Below, piece by piece: positions 56,756 to 64,000 of a DNA stretch of 64,000 nucleotides. This DNA comes from Clytia hemisphaerica (taxonomy: Eukaryota > Cnidaria > Hydrozoa > Leptothecata > Clytiidae), in the NCBI GenBank assembly GCA_902728285.1, contig CACVBU010000886.1, forward strand, positions 303,315-367,314, read 5' to 3'. A program made the translations under genes and the position numbers. The stretch's first letter is position 1; every line of letters begins with the position of its first letter. The notes under the pieces are model-generated. The model was not told the DNA's origin. It did no database searches and saw only the letters and a program-made list of their open reading frames with translations.

Positions 56756-59700
56756 ACTCTTTGTTTATAAGAACACTTTATTTTCCATCATTTTTATTAT
56801 GTTGTAAATAGGAAAAGGATATAGTTATTATTGACACCATTATATGATAAAATGAATCATTCTAATTTCATTCAGATTTATATACATTAAATTTATCACT
56901 AGCACCTCTTCAATTAACACTAAACCTCATTATAAAAAATATTGACATTATCCTATCTTCCATTTCTTTGGGTTCCTTTGTAGTATTGAGCGGCTGATAT
57001 TTTCATTTTATACCGTACCAGTTTTTTGTACTCAATAAATTCATGTTGTCTGTGTAGTAAATGGTTTTGGCCTTCAAGCTTAACTTCTTGCTTTTAAAGT
57101 ATTCAGTTGTTAATCATTATGTCTATATAAAAAGTAAAATGGTTAATCGGGAAGGAAAATAGGAAAAAAAACTTTTTCTAATCTGTGACACATTTTTGTT
57201 CCCTGTGTTTTTTGTTTACATTGGGAATCCGCCATTTTTCTTTAAATCCGTTCACATAGCAACGTGATAGACCGTATATTTTATAGCCCGGACTTTTACG
57301 GAAGATAGCTATGAAACTCAATAAGGCGATATCTCGAGATTGGAAAGGAGTTAGGAGATGGTTGACCCCTCATTGGATCGGGAATTTAATAGAGAATAAG
57401 TTGGGAAAGGTAAGAGTGGGTATAAAGAAACTTTAGAAAATATACATATTCAAATTGGGGCATTTTGGGTCCGATGACGTCATCAAAACCTAAAAAATAC
57501 AATATCTCGAGTTTGAGAAAGATTTAAGCAATAGATGACCCCTCATTGGATCGGAAATCATCAAGAGAATCTTTTGGATAAATGACAAATTGATTTCAGT
57601 GAAGTGAAAAGTTTATTACCCTTTCGATGACGTCACTTAGGGCCAAAATGACGTCACAAAACATGAAATATGCGGTTTTCCGAGTTTTGATCATAGAAAA
57701 GTGGTAATATTTCCTTCTTTGGGCTTACAATATACAATTTTTACCTTCCCCCACCATCCAAAGGGCTTTTGATGTGTTCAACAACACTCTACTCGGCGGG
57801 TGCGACGGTAAATTGGAATGAAGATAATCAAATTCTTCTTCACACCTTTAAGGGTAAAAGAACTAAAATTAATTAGAATAACTTTTTACCCCCTGGAAAT
57901 ATTCATCCACTGTATGATACGAAAATGGAACGATCCATTCGTGACAATCTTGTTCCATCGTTTGTATTATTCTCTTGATAAACTGGTTGAAATGGAATCG
58001 CTGTGTTTTGCAGAAGTTGGTAAGACACATAATTCATCCGTCATAATTATCAGAAAATTTATTTAAAACCCCCTCCCCCCACCGGTAGCTACGGCAAGTC
58101 GAGTTACATGTAGAATGTCAATCACCGAATAGTATGAATAGTTGACATAATCTACATCCTCTTGTTGAAATTGGTAATCAAATGAGCAATCTGACAGAGA
58201 AGGAGATGACTTGCGAAAACACTGACGTAGCAGATGAAGAGGGTACTGATGATCTGCCCGATCCAAAACTGGGTAACTATTGGTTAATCGCCCAAAATCT
58301 TTAAAATGAGGCGTGGTTGCCTAGAAAACAATCAAACGGTATTTATTTCAGTCTGAAACCACAATTTTCGTCAGAATACGAATACCTAACTTTTACATTT
58401 ACATTAAATTCTCAACACCCTCTCAGGTTTTCTTTTATTTGTTTTTTATAGTCCAATCAATCGGACTTCAGTGTTATGTCATTAGAAAATTAATTTCTTT
58501 AGAAAAATATGGAGAATTTCAATTATAATACACGACCCATTAATGAAATTTTATCCTTATAAGATACTTTATAGCCCATCTTTCAGCAAGTAAGTAAATA
58601 AAACAAACAATCTAATATAATACAATACAATAAGAAAGAAAATAGTTAGAAAGGGTTTTTATTTTTTTTCGTAGGTATTTTTTTTCTCATGTATTATATA
58701 TATATGCACCGTCTCCTGTTGAATTTTATAATGCACTTTGGGGAAGCCTAGAAAATACCCTTAAAGGCTTTATTTTTACATGACTTTTATTATTGTTGTT
58801 ACTATATACCAAGTTTTTTCTCATTACATATTTCATTACTCGAACCTCTATAACTCGAATGTCTCTTTAACTCGAACAAGTTTTTTCGTCCATTCAGTTA
58901 ACAATGGCTTATAAACCTTAGTCCGTAACTCGAACAGATTTGTTTTTCTCGTTGTTCACAACGACATCTGCGCATGTCAAGTATCGATACAAACGCTCCT
59001 CCACTACCTACAAAATTGGACAATAAACCTCTAAGTAGTTTAACCGAATCCACGGGTATCCGGCGTAATAAAAGTAGCGGTTCTCTGGTTGAAATGATGT
59101 CAAGTAATGCGACTCTTTTGGCAAACGCATGCGCGTAAGCAAAATTTACAAAATTTCAATGATATGCGGGTACTAAAAATGAAAATTCAGTTTTTTTTCA
59201 CGATTTAACAATCGTCATAGATTATATAATACAAAAAATATATATTATATCATTATTCATGTCCCTGTTTCATACACAATGTCAAAGTAGAAGAAGGAAT
59301 AGTAGTTAGTAAGTTATTTTGTCTTCTCCTTCTTTCCTTCTTATAATAATTTATTGTTCATCTATATACTAAAAGTCTAATTTTCTATGAGCCGTGGGGT
59401 GGCCATTATGAATTTTTTTCCAAGTCTCTTTTTGAATCGAGCTCCGAGCGGGAAAACAGTAGAGAGTCCTTTTTTCGAGGCGGAGTACGTTTCTTTGGAG
59501 ACACGGCACCGGAAAATAGCCTACGGTTCCTTGCCGATCGGGAAACGTCGCGCGGTTCGGAAGCGTATCTCCGTTTTCGAAATTCTACTTTACTGGTAAT
59601 TTTCGTAAAAGTAAATAGAAAAGCAAGAAGCTCATTGATTGATCTGGTCTCTCTGCTCTGGTCACTGGTGCCATCGTTTGTACATGGATAGGGAATGGTC

Positions 59701-59944
59701 TAATGGTCATGGTATCCTGTTTCTTAAATAGAGAACATTTTGTTATGGATTTGTACAGTTGTTCTTCAGAAATTATTATGGGGCTTATCGCAACCAACCA
59801 TCTTAACAAAATAAACAAAGAACAAAGACCGACCAATGGAAACATTTACTTTAGCCCTCTTGAAAATTGAGGGTGGCATATTTTTGCTGCATGGTAATAC
59901 ATCCAAGTAATTTGGTAGTCTTTGTAGGCGGCAATCACAAATAT

Positions 59945-60592
59945 GTCCCGACCGACCGCCTCACTTTGTAGACCGACCGACCGCCTCACTTTGTAGTAGA
60001 CCGACCGACCGCCTCACTTTGTTGACCGACCGACCGCCTCACTTTGTAGACCGACCGACCACCTCACTTTGTAGACCGACCGCCTCACTTTGTAGACCGA
60101 CCGACCGCCTCACTTTGTAGACTGACCGACCGCTTCACTTTGTAGACCGACCGACCGCCTCACTTTGTAGACTGACCGAGCGCTTCACTTTGTAGACCGA
60201 CCGACCGCCTCACTTTGTAGACCGACCGACCGCCTCACTTTTTAGATTGACCGACCGCCTCACTTTGTAGCCCGACCGACCACCTCACTTTGTAGACCGA
60301 CCGCCTCACTTTTTGTAGACCGACCGCTCAATTTTTAGACCGACTGACCGCCTCACTTTTTAGATTGACCGACCGCCTCACTTTGTAGCCCGACCGACCG
60401 CCTCACTTTGTAGACCGACCGCCTCACTTTTTGTAGACCGACCGTCGACTCAATTTTTAGACCGACTGACCGACTCACTTTTTAGACCGACCGACTCACT
60501 TTTTTAGACCGACCGATCCGACTCACTTTTAGACCGATCGACCGACTCACTTTTTTAGACCGACCGACCGACTCACGTTTTAGACCAACCGA
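59945..60592 (+). repeat. ~25-bp minisatellite, unit 2
   Basis: Same series of variant units in the same order as in unit 1, with very few base differences. Confidence 0.85.
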
Positions 60593-63500
60593 CTCTTTGT
60601 TTTATAAGAACACTTTATTTTCCATCATTTTTATTATGTTGTAAATAGGAAAAGGATATAGTTATTATTGACACCATTATATGATAAAATGAATCATTCT
60701 AATTTCATTCAGATTTATATACATTAAATTTATCACTAGCACCTCTTCAATTAACACTAAACCTCATTATAAAAAATATTGACATTATCCTATCTTCCAT
60801 TTCTTTGGGTTCCTTTGTAGTATTGAGCGGCTGATATTTTCATTTTATACCGTACCAGTTTTTTGTACTCAATAAATTCATGTTGTCTGTGTAGTAAATG
60901 GTTTTGGCCTTCAAGCTTAACTTCTTGCTTTTAAAGTATTCAGTTGTTAATCATTATGTCTATATAAAAAGTAAAATGGTTAATCGGGAAGGAAAATAGG
61001 AAAAAAAACTTTTTCTAATCTGTGACACATTTTTGTTCCCTGTGTTTTTTGTTTACATTGGGAATCCGCCATTTTTCTTTAAATCCGTTCACATAGCAAC
61101 GTGATAGACCGTATATTTTATAGCCCGGACTTTTACGGAAGATAGCTATGAAACTCAATAAGGCGATATCTCGAGATTGGAAAGGAGTTAGGAGATGGTT
61201 GACCCCTCATTGGATCGGGAATTTAATAGAGAATAAGTTGGGAAAGGTAAGAGTGGGTATAAAGAAACTTTAGAAAATATACATATTCAAATTGGGGCAT
61301 TTTGGGTCCGATGACGTCATCAAAACCTAAAAAATACAATATCTCGAGTTTGAGAAAGATTTAAGCAATAGATGACCCCTCATTGGATCGGAAATCATCA
61401 AGAGAATCTTTTGGATAAATGACAAATTGATTTCAGTGAAGTGAAAAGTTTATTACCCTTTCGATGACGTCACTTAGGGCCAAAATGACGTCACAAAACA
61501 TGAAATATGCGGTTTTCCGAGTTTTGATCATAGAAAAGTGGTAATATTTCCTTCTTTGGGCTTACAATATACAATTTTTACCTTCCCCCACCATCCAAAG
61601 GGCTTTTGATGTGTTCAACAACACTCTACTCGGCGGGTGCGACGGTAAATTGGAATGAAGATAATCAAATTCTTCTTCACACCTTTAAGGGTAAAAGAAC
61701 TAAAATTAATTAGAATAACTTTTTACCCCCTGGAAATATTCATCCACTGTATGATACGAAAATGGAACGATCCATTCGTGACAATCTTGTTCCATCGTTT
61801 GTATTATTCTCTTGATAAACTGGTTGAAATGGAATCGCTGTGTTTTGCAGAAGTTGGTAAGACACATAATTCATCCGTCATAATTATCAGAAAATTTATT
61901 TAAAACCCCCTCCCCCCACCGGTAGCTACGGCAAGTCGAGTTACATGTAGAATGTCAATCACCGAATAGTATGAATAGTTGACATAATCTACATCCTCTT
62001 GTTGAAATTGGTAATCAAATGAGCAATCTGACAGAGAAGGAGATGACTTGCGAAAACACTGACGTAGCAGATGAAGAGGGTACTGATGATCTGCCCGATC
62101 CAAAACTGGGTAACTATTGGTTAATCGCCCAAAATCTTTAAAATGAGGCGTGGTTGCCTAGAAAACAATCAAACGGTATTTATTTCAGTCTGAAACCACA
62201 ATTTTCGTCAGAATACGAATACCTAACTTTTACATTTACATTAAATTCTCAACACCCTCTCAGGTTTTCTTTTATTTGTTTTTTATAGTCCAATCAATCG
62301 GACTTCAGTGTTATGTCATTAGAAAATTAATTTCTTTAGAAAAATATGGAGAATTTCAATTATAATACACGACCCATTAATGAAATTTTATCCTTATAAG
62401 ATACTTTATAGCCCATCTTTCAGCAAGTAAGTAAATAAAACAAACAATCTAATATAATACAATACAATAAGAAAGAAAATAGTTAGAAAGGGTTTTTATT
62501 TTTTTTCGTAGGTATTTTTTTTCTCATGTATTATATATATATGCACCGTCTCCTGTTGAATTTTATAATGCACTTTGGGGAAGCCTAGAAAATACCCTTA
62601 AAGGCTTTATTTTTACATGACTTTTATTATTGTTGTTACTATATACCAAGTTTTTTCTCATTACATATTTCATTACTCGAACCTCTATAACTCGAATGTC
62701 TCTTTAACTCGAACAAGTTTTTTCGTCCATTCAGTTAACAATGGCTTATAAACCTTAGTCCGTAACTCGAACAGATTTGTTTTTCTCGTTGTTCACAACG
62801 ACATCTGCGCATGTCAAGTATCGATACAAACGCTCCTCCACTACCTACAAAATTGGACAATAAACCTCTAAGTAGTTTAACCGAATCCACGGGTATCCGG
62901 CGTAATAAAAGTAGCGGTTCTCTGGTTGAAATGATGTCAAGTAATGCGACTCTTTTGGCAAACGCATGCGCGTAAGCAAAATTTACAAAATTTCAATGAT
63001 ATGCGGGTACTAAAAATGAAAATTCAGTTTTTTTTCACGATTTAACAATCGTCATAGATTATATAATACAAAAAATATATATTATATCATTATTCATGTC
63101 CCTGTTTCATACACAATGTCAAAGTAGAAGAAGGAATAGTAGTTAGTAAGTTATTTTGTCTTCTCCTTCTTTCCTTCTTATAATAATTTATTGTTCATCT
63201 ATATACTAAAAGTCTAATTTTCTATGAGCCGTGGGGTGGCCATTATGAATTTTTTTCCAAGTCTCTTTTTGAATCGAGCTCCGAGCGGGAAAACAGTAGA
63301 GAGTCCTTTTTTCGAGGCGGAGTACGTTTCTTTGGAGACACGGCACCGGAAAATAGCCTACGGTTCCTTGCCGATCGGGAAACGTCGCGCGGTTCGGAAG
63401 CGTATCTCCGTTTTCGAAATTCTACTTTACTGGTAATTTTCGTAAAAGTAAATAGAAAAGCAAGAAGCTCATTGATTGATCTGGTCTCTCTGCTCTGGTC

Positions 63501-63781
63501 ACTGGTGCCATCGTTTGTACATGGATAGGGAATGGTCTAATGGTCATGGTATCCTGTTTCTTAAATAGAGAACATTTTGTTATGGATTTGTACAGTTGTT
63601 CTTCAGAAATTATTATGGGGCTTATCGCAACCAACCATCTTAACAAAATAAACAAAGAACAAAGACCGACCAATGGAAACATTTACTTTAGCCCTCTTGA
63701 AAATTGAGGGTGGCATATTTTTGCTGCATGGTAATACATCCAAGTAATTTGGTAGTCTTTGTAGGCGGCAATCACAAATAT

Positions 63782-64000
63782 GTCCCGACCGACCGCCTCA
63801 CTTTGTAGACCGACCGACCGCCTCACTTTGTAGTAGACCGACCGACCGCCTCACTTTGTTGACCGACCGACCGCCTCACTTTGTAGACCGACCGACCACC
63901 TCACTTTGTAGACCGACCGCCTCACTTTGTAGACCGACCGACCGCCTCACTTTGTAGACTGACCGACCGCTTCACTTTGTAGACCGACCGACCGCCTCAC
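63782..64000 (+). repeat. ~25-bp minisatellite, unit 3 (cut by window edge)
   Basis: The first eight or so units, in the same order as in units 1 and 2; the rest lies outside the window. Confidence 0.85.

Larger units (their letters stand above)
55525..64000 (+). mobile_element. head-to-tail array of a 3.84-kb unit, possibly Helitron/Helentron-like
   Basis: Unit 1 spans 55525-59360 (3,836 bp) and unit 2 59361-63197 (3,837 bp). Unit 3 starts at 63198 and is cut by the window edge. Units differ by only a few bases (one extra T near 60600, and CACCTC versus CGCCTC in the minisatellite). Each begins TCTATATACTAAAAGTC and carries a hairpin (CCCTC with GAGGG around TTGAAAATT, about 56019-56038). 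Each also has a ~25-bp minisatellite (about 56109-56755), GATGACGTCA-containing repeats and Tigger-like CTCGAACCTCTATAACTCGAA remnants. The start, the minisatellite and the tandem arrangement resemble non-autonomous Helitrons, which replicate by rolling circle. That class is inference: I see no Rep/helicase and no diagnostic 3' end. Repeated 70-, 82- and 86-codon frames match no family I know. Confidence 0.75.

Noticed and set aside
57818-58066. The 82-codon frame repeated at 61655-61903, and similar 70- and 86-codon frames in each array unit
   Set aside because: They are identical because the units are near-identical; there is no start context, splice logic or family match.

Overview
This is a eukaryotic window, almost certainly from an AT-rich invertebrate animal genome. 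The genes are broken into short exons with GT-AG introns. Two exon sets encode animal-type proteins: a CASTOR-like arginine sensor of the TORC1 pathway and an FGF-receptor-like Ig/transmembrane/kinase protein. The mobile element mix (Ty3/Gypsy with very short LTRs, Harbinger, Penelope-like, CACTA-type, a CR1-type LINE ORF1 and many MITEs) fits a cnidarian or another early-branching or marine invertebrate. That placement is inference; nothing in the window names the species.

Layout. 1-5371: a CACTA-type non-autonomous transposon (337-5371), itself split by a foldback Mutator-like element whose arms are a simple ATCTATGT-like array. 5614-6654 (minus): a PHD-finger LINE ORF1-like protein. 6.9-13 kb: MITEs, dispersed repeats and the first copy of a 1.5-kb direct repeat. 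14.3-16.4 kb: four exons of a CASTOR-like gene. 17.0-18.5 kb: second copy of the 1.5-kb repeat. 19.2-20.0 kb: three in-phase exons of an unidentified gene. 20.3-23.7 kb: an FGFR-like gene with several lesions and no kinase domain beyond its first exon. 23.8-30.8 kb: a Penelope GIY-YIG fragment, a foldback element, transposon-protein fragments, a tRNA-derived SINE head and unannotated DNA. 30828-35126: a second CACTA-type copy, inverted relative to the first. 35491-40621: a complete Ty3/Gypsy-type LTR element with 97-bp LTRs. 41.6-48.3 kb: a 13-exon gene with an NRF1/EWG-like N-terminal region and a cysteine-rich C-terminal region, with lesions and a Harbinger transposon in one intron. 51.1-51.8 kb: a two-CxxC-pair protein. 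53.7-55.5 kb: a six-exon gene of unknown family, intact as far as visible. 55525-64000: a head-to-tail array of a 3.84-kb unit, at least 2.2 copies, running off the right edge.

The genes do not form an operon or one pathway. Several transposons can be delimited exactly by target-site duplications: CAA and AGT for the CACTA pair, CGTGAAAAC for the nested foldback, TAA for Harbinger, AGGG for the LTR element, ATATGA for a second foldback, TTAT and TA for MITEs. Several conserved exons carry one-base indels in short homopolymers. The window may therefore hold decayed genes, or the assembly may carry uncorrected homopolymer errors, and this should be settled before the lesions are interpreted. 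The least explained structure is the 3.84-kb tandem array, which may be a Helitron/Helentron-like amplification.
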